Notes: generated from the sequence alone by a model not told the origin. Numbered from the stretch's first letter, positions 54,000-63,819 are shown. The stretch is 64,000 nucleotides of DNA from Cyclobacteriaceae bacterium (GCA_019638275.1 JAHBUC010000002.1:620001-684000); one strand, 5' to 3'. A program made the numbers and translations.

Positions 54000-54962
54000 A
54001 TGCTCAGGAAAGGTTTATATATAATTTTTTGCCTTCTGCTTGCGAGTAGCGCTACGGTTTTAGCCCAACAGGACGCACAGTTTACGCAGTACATGTTTAA
54101 CCCCTTGTACCTTACACCAGCTGCTGCGGGTGAAGATGGGGTTACGCGGGCTACGATTATCCATCGAAGCCAGTGGCTGGGATATCAGTCTTCATTTAAT
54201 GACGGAACAGCTCCCACCAGCCAGATCCTTACATTCTCAACCCCCATCCATAAACTAAAGAGTGGTTTCGGGGTGTATGTGCTTAACGACAGGCTGGGCC
54301 CCCAGAATAACCTGGAGGCACAAGCCATGTATGCCTACCACCTGGGTATAAAGGAGAGCAACAAGTTGAGCTTCGGAATAAAGTTGGGGATGTATTCCCA
54401 AACAATTGATTTCGATAAGTATCGTGCTATTGATCCAAATGATCCGTGGCTACAGGATCAGGTTGGAAAAGACTCGCAAATCAAACCTGACCTTGGGGTT
54501 GGGGTAATGTTTCGGAACGAGAAACTCTATGCAGGCATCGGGTTTAATCACCTGCTGCAATCTGAGTTCAGTTTCGGAAGGTCTGCCCGCAATGCCTTGG
54601 AAAACCACATGAACATTACAGCCGGATATTTTTACGATGCGAATTTCGACCTGCAGATTAATCCGACTGTCCTTGTAAAAACAGATTTTAACGAAACTTC
54701 AGTAGATCTTGCTGTGATCGCAACCCTGCGAAATACGATGTGGGGCGGTTTGGCGTTTAGATCATCCGAGGCGGCCAACCTCCTATTAGGCTATGCATTC
54801 TTAAAGGACAAGTCGCTACGGCTGGGGTACTCAATTGACTTTGTGGTGAAGGATAGAGCAGCGAAGGAGAACTTCTCGCACGAGGTCATGCTGTCTTATG
54901 AATTGCCAGTAATTGCGGGTGGCGTTAAAAAGATCGTTCGAACCCCCCGATACAGGCATTAG
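54000..54962 (+). CDS. porP: PorP/SprF-family T9SS outer-membrane protein
   Basis: About 320 residues. Signal peptide (1-23, ATVLAQ), then the PorP/SprF hallmark QDAQFTQYMFNPLYLTPA and an outer-membrane beta-barrel (RSQWLGYQ, FGVYVLNDRLGP, AMYAYHLGI). It immediately precedes gldK-gldL-gldM-gldN, the same order as the porPKLMN group of Porphyromonas gingivalis. PorP is thought to link cargo attachment to the cell surface. ATG 54000 is preferred over the TTG at 53982, because it starts the signal peptide. Confidence 0.92.
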   Translation: MLRKGLYIIFCLLLASSATVLAQQDAQFTQYMFNPLYLTPAAAGEDGVTRATIIHRSQWLGYQSSFNDGTAPTSQILTFSTPIHKLKSGFGVYVLNDRLGPQNNLEAQAMYAYHLGIKESNKLSFGIKLGMYSQTIDFDKYRAIDPNDPWLQDQVGKDSQIKPDLGVGVMFRNEKLYAGIGFNHLLQSEFSFGRSARNALENHMNITAGYFYDANFDLQINPTVLVKTDFNETSVDLAVIATLRNTMWGGLAFRSSEAANLLLGYAFLKDKSLRLGYSIDFVVKDRAAKENFSHEVMLSYELPVIAGGVKKIVRTPRYRH

Positions 54963-55054
54963 ACGGTAAATTATTTTGGTTTTAGGCGGATTTTGTAGAA
55001 TTTGGTAAACGTTTTTTAAAAATTAGTGCTTTAAACGCTATTTTCGGGTCTTTA

Positions 55055-55062
55055 TACATTTG
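55055..55062 (+). promoter_or_regulatory. Candidate promoter -7 element before gldK
   Basis: TACATTTG matches TAnnTTTG exactly, 22 nt before the gldK ATG. An upstream -33 box is not clear, so gldKLMN may have its own start or only be transcribed from porP. Confidence 0.35.
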
Positions 55063-55083
55063 GCAAAACAGTAATTGAAATAT

Positions 55084-56172
55084 ATGAACAAGTCGGTGTC
55101 TTCAAAACTTTTGTTGCTCGTTGCAGGGATCGCTGCCAGCGCCTGTGGACTTTTGGGTATTGGCGGTGGTGGCCGCGGGGGCGACCAAGGTGAATTGGTT
55201 GGTGTACCAGGCCGCGAAGGCTTTATTATGACTATACCATATGGCATGGTGCCCGTTCCGGCTGGAACCTTCCACATGGGTCAGGCTGATGAGGATCCTG
55301 CTTCAACTCAAATCAACTACAACAAGCAAGTAACAATTGGCTCGTTCTTTATGGACGACACAGAGATCACCAACAACGAGTACCGTCAATTCACAAATTT
55401 TTATTTAGTAGATAATGGAAGCATTGAAGGTTTTGAAACCATTGATGCACAAACGTTCCGCGATAACTATTACCCTGACACAACAGCCTGGGTACGCGAC
55501 TTCGCCCACCACATGGGTGATCCGATTCAAGATTATTATTTCTGGCACCCGGCTTATGATGATTATCCTGTTGTGGGTGTAAGCTGGGATGCTGCCGTCT
55601 TCTTTTCCGACTGGCGTACAGCATACCTGAATGATTACCGTAAAAGCATTGGCGATTTCCCGATGCCGAACTTCCGCCTGCCATCAGAGGCAGAATGGGA
55701 GTACGCGGCACGTGGTGGTCGCGACCTTGCAAAATATCCGTGGGGTAACCCATACATCCGTAACTCAAAAGGTTGTATGCTGGCCAACTTTAAGCCCGGC
55801 CGTGGTAACTTCTACGATGATGGCTTTGCGTACACCTCACCGATCATGGCGTATTTCCCTAACGATTACGGCTTGTATGATATGGCCGGTAACGTAGCCG
55901 AGTGGTGTTTGGATGATTTCAACCCTGCATCTGTTCCTACCGTTTGGGATTTGAACCCACAATATATTGATCCACGCACCAACCCTGAAGATTCACGCTA
56001 CAATGCGCGCATCGCTCCCAAGAAAGTTGTTCGCGGTGGTTCATGGAAGGACGTAGCCTATTACCTGGAGACAGGAACCCGTACCTATGAATTTAAAGAT
56101 TCAACCCGTGCGTATATTGGATTTCGCTGTGCACTGACTCACCTGGGTCGTTCGTCCGGGCGTGAATTTTAA
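55084..56172 (+). CDS. gldK: GldK/PorK, T9SS outer-membrane ring lipoprotein
   Basis: 362 residues. Lipoprotein signal with lipobox AASAC (Cys at about 21), then an FGE-sulfatase (formylglycine-generating enzyme) type domain: PVPAGTFHMGQADEDP, TNNEYRQFTNFY, VGVSWDAAVFFSDWR, FRLPSEAEWEYAARGG, LYDMAGNVAEWCLDDF, VVRGGSWKD, YIGFRCA. GldK/PorK forms the periplasmic ring with GldN/PorN. Starts at ATG 55084 so that the lipobox is at the right distance; TTG 55075 is a poor alternative. Confidence 0.94.
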   Translation: MNKSVSSKLLLLVAGIAASACGLLGIGGGGRGGDQGELVGVPGREGFIMTIPYGMVPVPAGTFHMGQADEDPASTQINYNKQVTIGSFFMDDTEITNNEYRQFTNFYLVDNGSIEGFETIDAQTFRDNYYPDTTAWVRDFAHHMGDPIQDYYFWHPAYDDYPVVGVSWDAAVFFSDWRTAYLNDYRKSIGDFPMPNFRLPSEAEWEYAARGGRDLAKYPWGNPYIRNSKGCMLANFKPGRGNFYDDGFAYTSPIMAYFPNDYGLYDMAGNVAEWCLDDFNPASVPTVWDLNPQYIDPRTNPEDSRYNARIAPKKVVRGGSWKDVAYYLETGTRTYEFKDSTRAYIGFRCALTHLGRSSGREF

Positions 56173-56236
56173 TAATTGAAAACTCTAGATTAACTTTAAT
56201 AAAAACAGACTCATCAAAACTTAAACCCATACTACA

Positions 56237-57058
56237 ATGAGCAAGAAAAAAGGCGGATTTGCTGAACTACTCTTTAAAACCATAATGCCCAAAGTCTATG
56301 GTATTGGTGCTGCGGTTGTAATTGTTGGTGCACTTTTTAAAATCCTTCACTTTACCGGTGCAGACGAAATGCTAATGGTTGGTCTGCTTACAGAAGCAGC
56401 CATCTTCTTTTTAAGTGCATTTGAACCACCCGCAAAAGAAACAGACTGGACAAAAGTATACCCTGAATTAGCTGAAGACTATGAAGGAACCATCGCTGCA
56501 CCAACCGTGCGCAAAGCTGGTGGTGCTTCTGATTCGCCAATTTTGAAAATTGATGAGATGCTGAAGACAGCAAAAGTTGATCAAAACCTGCTGGATAACC
56601 TCGGTAAGGGTTTGACTAACCTGGCCGATTCTGCCAAGCAGATGAATAACCTATCCAACGCGGCAGTGGCTACCAACGAGTATGCTACTAACGTGAAGAC
56701 GGCCTCTAAGGCTTTGTCTGATATGAACACATCCTATAAAACTGCCATTGATGCAGTAGGCGCTATGGCCAATGCTTCAAAAGACGCAGGCGAGTACCAC
56801 TCACAGGTGCAAAAAGTAACCAAAAACCTGGCTGCCCTGAACTCAGTATATGAAATGGAGTTGAAAGATGCGGATAGCCATGTGAAGAACATGAACAAGT
56901 TCTACGAAAGCCTTACTGGTGCTATGTCGGGCCTTTCTAAAGTGGGTGAAAACACTACGAAGTTCACCACTGAACTTGGAAAATTATCGGATAACCTTAC
57001 TGCACTTAACAAAGTTTATGGCAGCATGCTCACTGCTATGAAAGGTGGCGGTAATTAA
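56237..57058 (+). CDS. gldL: GldL/PorL, T9SS inner-membrane motor protein
   Basis: 273 residues. Two N-terminal helices (about 20-38 and 44-62) followed by a long cytoplasmic helical domain. Key motor residues are kept: Tyr21, Lys35 (ALFKILHF) and Glu53 (LLTEAAIFF), which by alignment to the F. johnsoniae protein as I recall it correspond to Tyr13, Lys27 and Glu49. With GldM it forms the proton-driven rotary motor. Confidence 0.95.
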   Translation: MSKKKGGFAELLFKTIMPKVYGIGAAVVIVGALFKILHFTGADEMLMVGLLTEAAIFFLSAFEPPAKETDWTKVYPELAEDYEGTIAAPTVRKAGGASDSPILKIDEMLKTAKVDQNLLDNLGKGLTNLADSAKQMNNLSNAAVATNEYATNVKTASKALSDMNTSYKTAIDAVGAMANASKDAGEYHSQVQKVTKNLAALNSVYEMELKDADSHVKNMNKFYESLTGAMSGLSKVGENTTKFTTELGKLSDNLTALNKVYGSMLTAMKGGGN

Positions 57059-57125
57059 TTTTATCTGAATTAACGTTTTGTAGAATAGGTTTAAGAAATT
57101 TTAGTACGCATAAAACCAACAAAAA

Positions 57126-58715
57126 ATGGCAGGTAAAAAAGAAACCCCGCGGCAGAAGATGATCGGTATGATGTACCTGGTACTAACCGCACTTCTGGCC
57201 CTTCAGGTGAGTAATGCAGTACTTGAGAAGTTTGCCATTATCAATGAAACTCTTGGCCAACTGATTGAGGATACAGAGAAGAACAACGCCAGTCAATTGG
57301 CCTCTATTCTGAAGGAAGGTGGAAAAAGTGAGAAAGCAGAAATCAAAGATGCTGTTCAAAAGGCTCAGAAGGTTCGTGACCTTACAGCGTCAACCACTAA
57401 GTGGATTGATGAGTTAAAGAAGGAGATGCTTAAGGTTTCTGGCAGTGAGGAGGTAAATGAGAAGATAATCAATGATCATAGTTCCAAAGTGGCCACTATG
57501 ATGATTGATAAGAAGCAAAAGTGGGGCAAGGAGTTTGAAGCTACACTGGATAACTATGTTAAAGAGTTGAATGCCTTAACTGGTGAGAAGTTTGGTACGC
57601 TCGCGAAGGCCCCCAAGGACATTCCGATTTTTGCAGCTGATAAAGATCACGTTCGTAAGGACTTCCTGACTTTTACCTTTGAGAACACACCCGTAATTGC
57701 GGCATTAGCTTCTGTTTCTCAGATCCAAACTGAGGTTTTAGAGTATGAATCAGTAGCGTTACGCAAACTGGCTGAAAAGGCAGGTGCAGCGCGCGTTGCT
57801 TTTGAAAACATCATTCCAATGGTTCGCCCCAAAGCTTCTGTGGTAGCTGCCGGTGCGACTTACGAAGCCGACATGTTTATCTCAGCTTCATCATCGGCCC
57901 TTAGCCCTGAAATGACGCTTGACGGAAAATCTATTCCGGTTGAACTTGATCCAACAACAGGCATCAAAATGGGAAAAGTGAAATTCACAGCTTCAGGTGG
58001 CAATTATGATGCAACTGGTCGTGCAAAGAAGACGTACCAGGCTGTTATTAAGTTGAACGATGAAGAATACCCATCAACGATTGAGTACGAAGTGGTGAAG
58101 CCTACTATCCGTGTTACAACGGGTACAGCTCCTCGTTTGTACATGGGCTGCGGTAACGATGTGAACATTGAGGTGCCAGCTTTGGGAACAAGCTATAACC
58201 CGGGCTTTTCAGCTAAGGGTGCTGAAATAACCAAAGGCCCTAAAGTTGGAAACGTGATTATCGTTCCGAATCAAAGAAGGGTAGAGGTTGCTGTTAGCAA
58301 TGCCGGAACTCCTATTGGAACTGAAATTTTCGATGTTAAGCCTGTGCCACGTCCACGCATCATTGCCAAGGATAATAATGGCCGGGAAATCGATCTTAAG
58401 AATGGTATAAAGGCCGGGTCAATTGCAGGTTTACGTGTAAATGCTGAAGCTGATGAGAACTTCAAGTCTGAGGTGCCGAAGGATGCTAACTTCCGTATTC
58501 GCAATATGTCAATAATTCTAGCCAGAGGAACACAGCGTGTTCAGGAGTTAACGTTAACCAGTGAAATTGTTGACCTGAGCGCGTGGCGTGCTTTGATGCG
58601 TCCTGGCGATCGCATTGTAATTGAACCAAAATCTGTAGTACGCATGACCTTTAAAGGTGGGCAGGAGCCCATAACCATGACAGGTCAGGATATTCAGAAT
58701 ATTCCAATCAACTAA
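57126..58715 (+). CDS. gldM: GldM/PorM, T9SS motor shaft
   Basis: 529 residues. One N-terminal helix (MIGMMYLVLTALLALQVS) with Arg9 and Tyr17 in the positions known to matter in F. johnsoniae GldM, then helical and several beta domains (D1-D4; RPKASVVAAGATYEADMFIS, TVEYEVVKPT-type repeats) that span the periplasm. Transfers force from GldL to the outer-membrane ring. 67 nt after gldL. Confidence 0.95.
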   Translation: MAGKKETPRQKMIGMMYLVLTALLALQVSNAVLEKFAIINETLGQLIEDTEKNNASQLASILKEGGKSEKAEIKDAVQKAQKVRDLTASTTKWIDELKKEMLKVSGSEEVNEKIINDHSSKVATMMIDKKQKWGKEFEATLDNYVKELNALTGEKFGTLAKAPKDIPIFAADKDHVRKDFLTFTFENTPVIAALASVSQIQTEVLEYESVALRKLAEKAGAARVAFENIIPMVRPKASVVAAGATYEADMFISASSSALSPEMTLDGKSIPVELDPTTGIKMGKVKFTASGGNYDATGRAKKTYQAVIKLNDEEYPSTIEYEVVKPTIRVTTGTAPRLYMGCGNDVNIEVPALGTSYNPGFSAKGAEITKGPKVGNVIIVPNQRRVEVAVSNAGTPIGTEIFDVKPVPRPRIIAKDNNGREIDLKNGIKAGSIAGLRVNAEADENFKSEVPKDANFRIRNMSIILARGTQRVQELTLTSEIVDLSAWRALMRPGDRIVIEPKSVVRMTFKGGQEPITMTGQDIQNIPIN

Positions 58716-58723
58716 GTAGTATT

Positions 58724-59638
58724 ATGATAAAGACATTAAAGGGATTGTTGTTGACTGGGGCTGTTGTAGCTTCCTGTGTTGCATGGGCGCAACCGGAAGA
58801 AATTCAGTACAATCCAAATTCTTTAAACCCAATACCCCGTTACGAGCAGTTGTATAAACTTCGCGTATGGAGAATTCTTGAGCTTAAGGAAAAGCAAAAC
58901 AAAGGATTCTTTGCCAATGGCGGTGAAATCACCAAGCTTTTAATGGATGCCGTTAAATCGGGGGAGATAGCTGCGGTTTATAAGACAGATTCATTGAATG
59001 AAAGCACCAAGCTGACAAAGGATGAGTTCTTGGCAAATTTGGTTTCTCAGGCAGGACAAACTTTCCCTGCATGGGATCCTGCAAGCACGTATTTTCAGGG
59101 TGATGTTGTTTCCTTTAATGGTAAGAACTACGAACTTCAGGTTAATCAGGATTCAGGCACGAATCCCAGTCAGTCTCCCAATCAGGAGTGGGCTGTGACA
59201 AACCAAGGTCAGGGCCTTACGTATTTACCTCGTGAAATAGATGTGATTAACCTGGTGGAAGACGTGATCTTTGACAAGAGACGCTCTCGCTTGTACTATG
59301 ATATTCAAGCGTTTGAACTTCAGGCGTTTGACATGAACACCTCGACCTATAAGTCACTCGGGTGGTTTAAGTACAAGGATGTTGAGAAGGTTTTCAGAAA
59401 CAACCCTGAAAAGGCGATTTGGTTTAACCGTCAGAACACGGCTGAAAACAAGAACTTTGCAGACGCCTTCTTGCTTCGCTTATTCAAAGGATCAATCTAT
59501 AAGATAGAGAATCCGGATGATGAGACCATAACGGATACATACCGCAATAACGGAAGGCCGTACTACGAAAGTGTTTGGGCTCGCGAGTGGGCTGAAATGA
59601 TGCTCATGGAAAAAGAGCACAACTTGTGGGAGTTCTAA
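58724..59638 (+). CDS. gldN: GldN/PorN, T9SS ring partner, with a CBM5/12-like insert
   Basis: 304 residues. Signal peptide (about 1-23, CVAWAQ). GldN core: PRYEQLYKLRVWRILELKEK, LLMDAVKSGEIAAVY and, after the insert, YLPREIDVINLVEDVIFDKRR...GWFKYKDVEKVFRNNPE to the C-terminal EWAEMMLMEKEHNLWEF. Residues ~114-160 contain AWDPASTYFQGDVVSFNG, NYELQ and NQEWAV, which match a chitin-binding type 5/12 module (W-x-x-x-x-Y-x-x-G-D-x-V ... Y ... P ... W). GldN works with GldK under the outer membrane. 8 nt after gldM. Confidence 0.92.
   Translation: MIKTLKGLLLTGAVVASCVAWAQPEEIQYNPNSLNPIPRYEQLYKLRVWRILELKEKQNKGFFANGGEITKLLMDAVKSGEIAAVYKTDSLNESTKLTKDEFLANLVSQAGQTFPAWDPASTYFQGDVVSFNGKNYELQVNQDSGTNPSQSPNQEWAVTNQGQGLTYLPREIDVINLVEDVIFDKRRSRLYYDIQAFELQAFDMNTSTYKSLGWFKYKDVEKVFRNNPEKAIWFNRQNTAENKNFADAFLLRLFKGSIYKIENPDDETITDTYRNNGRPYYESVWAREWAEMMLMEKEHNLWEF
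59063..59203 (+). other. CBM5/12-like module inside gldN
   Basis: Codons 114-160 of gldN. Aromatic and turn residues line up with family CBM5/12: Trp117, Tyr123, Gly126-Asp127, Val129, Tyr136, Pro148, Trp156. Whether other GldN proteins share this insert I cannot tell. Confidence 0.5.
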
Positions 59639-59660
59639 ATCCAGCAATAATGAAAAAAGC

Positions 59661-59690
59661 AAAACCCTGGCAAATGCCGGGGTTTTTGTT
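59661..59690 (+). terminator. Intrinsic terminator of the T9SS operon
   Basis: AAAACCCTGGC (59661-59671), loop AAAT, GCCGGGGTTTTT (59676-59687), T-rich tail. It ends the porP-gldN transcript and lies before the convergent uvrC stop at 59702. Confidence 0.75.
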
Positions 59691-59701
59691 TGTATGGGGT
59701 G

Positions 59702-61486
59702 TTATGATTTGTTTTTGATTAGCTGGGCCTTTGCTTTACCCACTATTTCTTCAAGCTCTTCGAGACTTGCTTCTTTTATTTTCTTTACAGATTTGAATTG
59801 CCCGAGCAGTTTGGTGATGGTTTTTTCACCAATGCCTTGCAGGTCATCAAGTTCTGTCTTCAAGGTTGATTTATCTCTCTTTTTGCGATGGAAAGTGATA
59901 GCAAACCGATGAGCCTCATCACGGATTTGTTGCAGCAATAATAGTCCGGGAGATTTCTTGTTGATGTGTAGCGGAACGGGATCCTCCGGGTAATAAATTT
60001 CTTCCAGCCTTTTGGCAATGCCGGCTATCGGTATTTTACCGTATAAATCAAGTTCTTTCAAGGCCTCACACGCACTGCTTAATTGACCCTTTCCACCATC
60101 AACAAGAATGAGATTCGGAAGTTCACCTTCTTCTTCGAGGATTCTCCTGTAGCGTCTTCCAACAATTTCTTTCATTGACTCGAAGTCGTTTGAGCCGGTA
60201 ACGGTTTTAATATTATAATGACGATAATTTTTTTTGTCGGCTTTACCGTTTACAAACCGCACCATAGAGGCCACCGGGCTGCTTCCTTGAAAGTTTGAGT
60301 TATCGAAACATTCAATGATGAGTAGAGGATGGGGCAGATGCAAATCCTTTTGCAGAATCTGAATCACCTCGGCCTGGCGCGATCGTTTTTCACCCCGAAC
60401 AAGTTCACGTTCATGTTGCATTTCCCAGGCATTTTTGAGTGAAAGCGAGAGCAGTTTTTTCTTATCGCCTATTTTGGGAATGGTGTTCGCAATATCTGTT
60501 GAAATTAACGTAATGGGGAGATTGCTGATCACTTCGCGATGTGATGAGTTGGTTTGTTCCCGCAGCGAAACAAGGGCGTACGTCAAGAGCTCTTCATCGG
60601 GTTCATCAAGCTTTTTCTTTACTTCCAGGGTTTTTGAGAATACAATTGCCCCCTCTTTCACCTGCATGTAGTTGATGTATGCATAGTCATTCTTGCTGGC
60701 GATGGAGATCACATCAATGTCTGTGAGGTTTCGGTTAACCACCAGCGACTTGCTTTGGAAGCGATTGAGCAAATTGAGTTTATCTTTAAATTTCTGCGCC
60801 TGTTCAAACGATAAACTTTCAGCGGCCACTTGCATGTGGTGTTGAAAGTATTGCTCAACCTTGCTGAGATTACCCTTCAGAATATGACGTGCCTGATCTA
60901 TGTCTTGCAGGTAATCGTTCTCATTTTGCAGACCTTCACAGGGTCCTTTGCAATTACCAATATGAAACTCAAGGCACACCTTGAACTTTTTCTGTTCAAT
61001 ATTGGTGGGAGTCAGCGGGAGCGTACAGGTTCGAATGGTGTATAGTTTCCTTACCAGTTCGAGTACGCTTTTCATGGCTGTAACGCTGGCATAGGGGCCG
61101 AAATACTCTCCTTGTTGGGGTAGGTATTTGCGGGTTGAGATAATTCTTGGGAAACGTTCGTTCAGGATGCAGAGGTATGGAAACGTTTTGTCATCCTTTA
61201 ACAGGATGTTGTACTTGGGCTGATTCTGCTTGATGAAGTTATTTTCCAACAGGAGTGCATCAAACTCGCTGTTGGCAACGGTGTATTCAATTGCATTAAT
61301 TTCAGAAACAAGCTTAAGTGTTTTTCGGTTTAGTCCACTGCTCTTACTGAAGTAGGAGCCGACCCGTTTCTTCAGACTTTTGGCTTTACCAACGTATATG
61401 AGTTCGTGCTGAGCATTATAGAATCGGTATACACCGGGTGTATCGGGAAGCAGAAGAGCATAATCTTTCAGCTCATCAAACGACAT
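59702..61486 (-). CDS. uvrC: UvrC, excinuclease ABC subunit C
   Basis: 594 residues, typical. Makes the dual incisions of nucleotide excision repair. GIY-YIG domain at the start (PGVYRFYN, YVGKAKSLKKRVGSYF), a UvrB-binding UVR segment (about 200-235), an RNase H-like 5' nuclease domain (ECFDNSNFQGSSPVASMV, VDGGKGQLSSA) and two C-terminal helix-hairpin-helix motifs (LQGIGEKTITKLLGQF, LEELEEIVGKAKAQ). 5 nt after the PBP1A stop, so cotranscribed. Confidence 0.97.
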   Translation of the reverse strand: MSFDELKDYALLLPDTPGVYRFYNAQHELIYVGKAKSLKKRVGSYFSKSSGLNRKTLKLVSEINAIEYTVANSEFDALLLENNFIKQNQPKYNILLKDDKTFPYLCILNERFPRIISTRKYLPQQGEYFGPYASVTAMKSVLELVRKLYTIRTCTLPLTPTNIEQKKFKVCLEFHIGNCKGPCEGLQNENDYLQDIDQARHILKGNLSKVEQYFQHHMQVAAESLSFEQAQKFKDKLNLLNRFQSKSLVVNRNLTDIDVISIASKNDYAYINYMQVKEGAIVFSKTLEVKKKLDEPDEELLTYALVSLREQTNSSHREVISNLPITLISTDIANTIPKIGDKKKLLSLSLKNAWEMQHERELVRGEKRSRQAEVIQILQKDLHLPHPLLIIECFDNSNFQGSSPVASMVRFVNGKADKKNYRHYNIKTVTGSNDFESMKEIVGRRYRRILEEEGELPNLILVDGGKGQLSSACEALKELDLYGKIPIAGIAKRLEEIYYPEDPVPLHINKKSPGLLLLQQIRDEAHRFAITFHRKKRDKSTLKTELDDLQGIGEKTITKLLGQFKSVKKIKEASLEELEEIVGKAKAQLIKNKS

Positions 61487-61491
61487 GTCGA

Positions 61492-63819
61492 TTAATTGAA
61501 ATCATCCCAGGGCCGTTCATCAACCACCTGGGTGGAATCAGCTCCCGGATACTTTGCACAATCCAGGGTTATATCCAGACCGGTTCGTGGCCGTTGGAAA
61601 AATCCTTTTCTGTAGTCTACAGTTTCATCGGCATACACCTTAAGCATAAACTTCTCCCAAATGGGTCTGGCGGTACGTGTACCTTGTCCCATGCTCCATG
61701 TTCTGTAGTGAATGCTACGTTCATCTCCACCAACCCAAACACCCGCAACCAGACTTGGAGTTACACCCATGTACCAACCATCTGACGCGTTATTGGTTGT
61801 ACCAGTTTTTCCGCCTAGTTCGTTATCAACCTTAAGTTCCCTATTCAACCCACGCGATGTTCCACCTTCCTCCTCAACACCTCCTTGCAGCATATAAATC
61901 ATTTTAAATGCTGTTTGCTCGCTTATGGCCTCACGTGTTTTCGGCACAGTGCTTTCAATTACGTTTCCATTTCGATCTTCAATTCGGGTTATGTAATAGG
62001 GTTCTGTATAAATACCTTTGTTTACAAATGTTGCATATGCACCAGCCATCTCATAGAGGGAGACATCACTTACCCCAAGACAGAGAGAAGGGACAGGATC
62101 CAATGGGCTTGATATTCCTACACGGTGAGCAAATTCAACCACAGTCTTTTCTTTTATTTCTTTCATTACCTGTGCGGTAATGGAGTTAATTGATCGGGCC
62201 ATGGCTTGGCGCAAAGTCATTTTTTCTCCACTTCCTCTTGAGCCATCTGAGTTTGGTGGATACCAGGTGCCTCCGGGTACATTGAATACCGGAGAGATAT
62301 CATGTTTTTCCAAGCAAGGATTATAACCTAATTCAAGTGCAGCGCCATACACAAATGGTTTGAATGTTGAGCCAGGTTGACGTTTACCCTGACGTACGTG
62401 ATCAAACTTAAAGTATTTGTGATTAACGCCTCCAACCCATGCTTTAATGGCTCCTGTATTGGCGTCAATGGCTATTAAACCAGTATGTAAAAAGCGTTTA
62501 TAGTAATTCAGTGAGTCCAATGAGCTGAACAGTGTATCACGTTCGCCATGGTAGGTGAAAATGCGCATGGGCTTTTTCATATTCAACATGATGTTCACCG
62601 AATCGGAATTTTGGCCGTACTTAGCTACGAGATTCTTGTATGCATCCGTTTGTCGGATACGCATCTGCAAAAAATTTCGGATTTCTTTTCCTTCGTCATC
62701 AAGCCACGGATTTTTGCCTTGCCAGTGAACATCAAAATCTGTTTGCAGAAATTTCATATGCTCTGCCACTGCTTCTTCGGCATATTTTTGCAAACGGCTG
62801 TCGATTGTGGTATAAATCTTCAGTCCTGATTCCCACAAGTCAATGTTTCGTTCCTTGCACCAGGCCATCAGGTCCTGTGAAATTACACTTCTGAAATACG
62901 TAGCTAAGCCTTCATTTTGATTTTGTACGCGGTATTGTAAAACAATAGGTAATGCTTTAATCGAATCATAAGCCTCACGTGTTTTAATATAGCCATGCCT
63001 GTATAGTTTGAAGAGAACTTCGTTCCGCTTTGCCAGAGAATTTTCTGGATTAAACACCGGATTGAAACGCGTGATGGCCTGTAACATACCAACAAGTACG
63101 GCAGACTCCTGTACGTTTAGGCTGTCTGGCGTTCTTCCAAAGTAGGTTTCAGCCGCAACCTGAATACCGTATGCGTTACTGCCAAACTCAGCCGTGTTCA
63201 GGTACATGGCAATGATTTCTTCCTTTGTAAAATTCTTTTCGAGATGGAAAGAGATGATCCATTCCTTGGTTTTCTGAACAATTCGTCTTGGGTAACGGCC
63301 AAGTTTTCCAATGGTGCCGTCAAGACCCATATCCGGATTTTGAGTATAGAGGTTTTTAGCCAACTGTTGTGTAATGGTACTTCCGCCACCAGCCGGACTG
63401 AATGTAAGAAGGCCTTTCAATACACGCAGGTAGGCAATAAAGTCCATACCGGAATGCTGGTAAAAACGATGGTCTTCCGAGAGGAGCAAGGTGTTCACCA
63501 ACTCATCAGAAAGGTTGTCGAATGAGACCTGTGCACGATTGTACCGGAAATACCGGCCCAATGAAACACCATCGGCAGAAATCAGTTCGGAGGATAAATC
63601 GTTTTCCGGATTTTCAATTGACCGTAAACTGGGCATGCCGCCAAACAAGCCAAACAAATCAATGCTTACGGAGTAGATGTAGATCGGGAAACCGATAATG
63701 AAGCAAAAGAAAAGTATCCAGATGGTGCGCACTATCCGCTTGAACCACGGATGGTTCATACCCAAGAGGTTACGGATTTTTCGGGATATAGTTTTTTTCA
63801 AAGAATTGGAGGTACTCAT
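61492..63819 (-). CDS. mrcA: Penicillin-binding protein 1A (class A, bifunctional)
   Basis: 775 residues. N-terminal cytoplasmic tail and one helix (about 30-50), glycosyltransferase family 51 domain (LLSEDHRFYQHSGMDFI, GGSTITQQLAKNLYTQ, FTKEEIIAMYLNTAEFG), and a transpeptidase domain with the SxxK motif in RQPGSTFKPFVYG, SIN in RSINSITAQ, and KTGT in GGKTGTTNNASDGWYMG. Synthesises and cross-links peptidoglycan. ATG 63819 overlaps the upstream gene by 50 nt; a second ATG at 63759 (MNHPWFKRIV) just after that gene's stop would avoid the overlap. AAAGG lies before the first ATG. Confidence 0.95.
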   Translation of the reverse strand: MSTSNSLKKTISRKIRNLLGMNHPWFKRIVRTIWILFFCFIIGFPIYIYSVSIDLFGLFGGMPSLRSIENPENDLSSELISADGVSLGRYFRYNRAQVSFDNLSDELVNTLLLSEDHRFYQHSGMDFIAYLRVLKGLLTFSPAGGGSTITQQLAKNLYTQNPDMGLDGTIGKLGRYPRRIVQKTKEWIISFHLEKNFTKEEIIAMYLNTAEFGSNAYGIQVAAETYFGRTPDSLNVQESAVLVGMLQAITRFNPVFNPENSLAKRNEVLFKLYRHGYIKTREAYDSIKALPIVLQYRVQNQNEGLATYFRSVISQDLMAWCKERNIDLWESGLKIYTTIDSRLQKYAEEAVAEHMKFLQTDFDVHWQGKNPWLDDEGKEIRNFLQMRIRQTDAYKNLVAKYGQNSDSVNIMLNMKKPMRIFTYHGERDTLFSSLDSLNYYKRFLHTGLIAIDANTGAIKAWVGGVNHKYFKFDHVRQGKRQPGSTFKPFVYGAALELGYNPCLEKHDISPVFNVPGGTWYPPNSDGSRGSGEKMTLRQAMARSINSITAQVMKEIKEKTVVEFAHRVGISSPLDPVPSLCLGVSDVSLYEMAGAYATFVNKGIYTEPYYITRIEDRNGNVIESTVPKTREAISEQTAFKMIYMLQGGVEEEGGTSRGLNRELKVDNELGGKTGTTNNASDGWYMGVTPSLVAGVWVGGDERSIHYRTWSMGQGTRTARPIWEKFMLKVYADETVDYRKGFFQRPRTGLDITLDCAKYPGADSTQVVDERPWDDFN

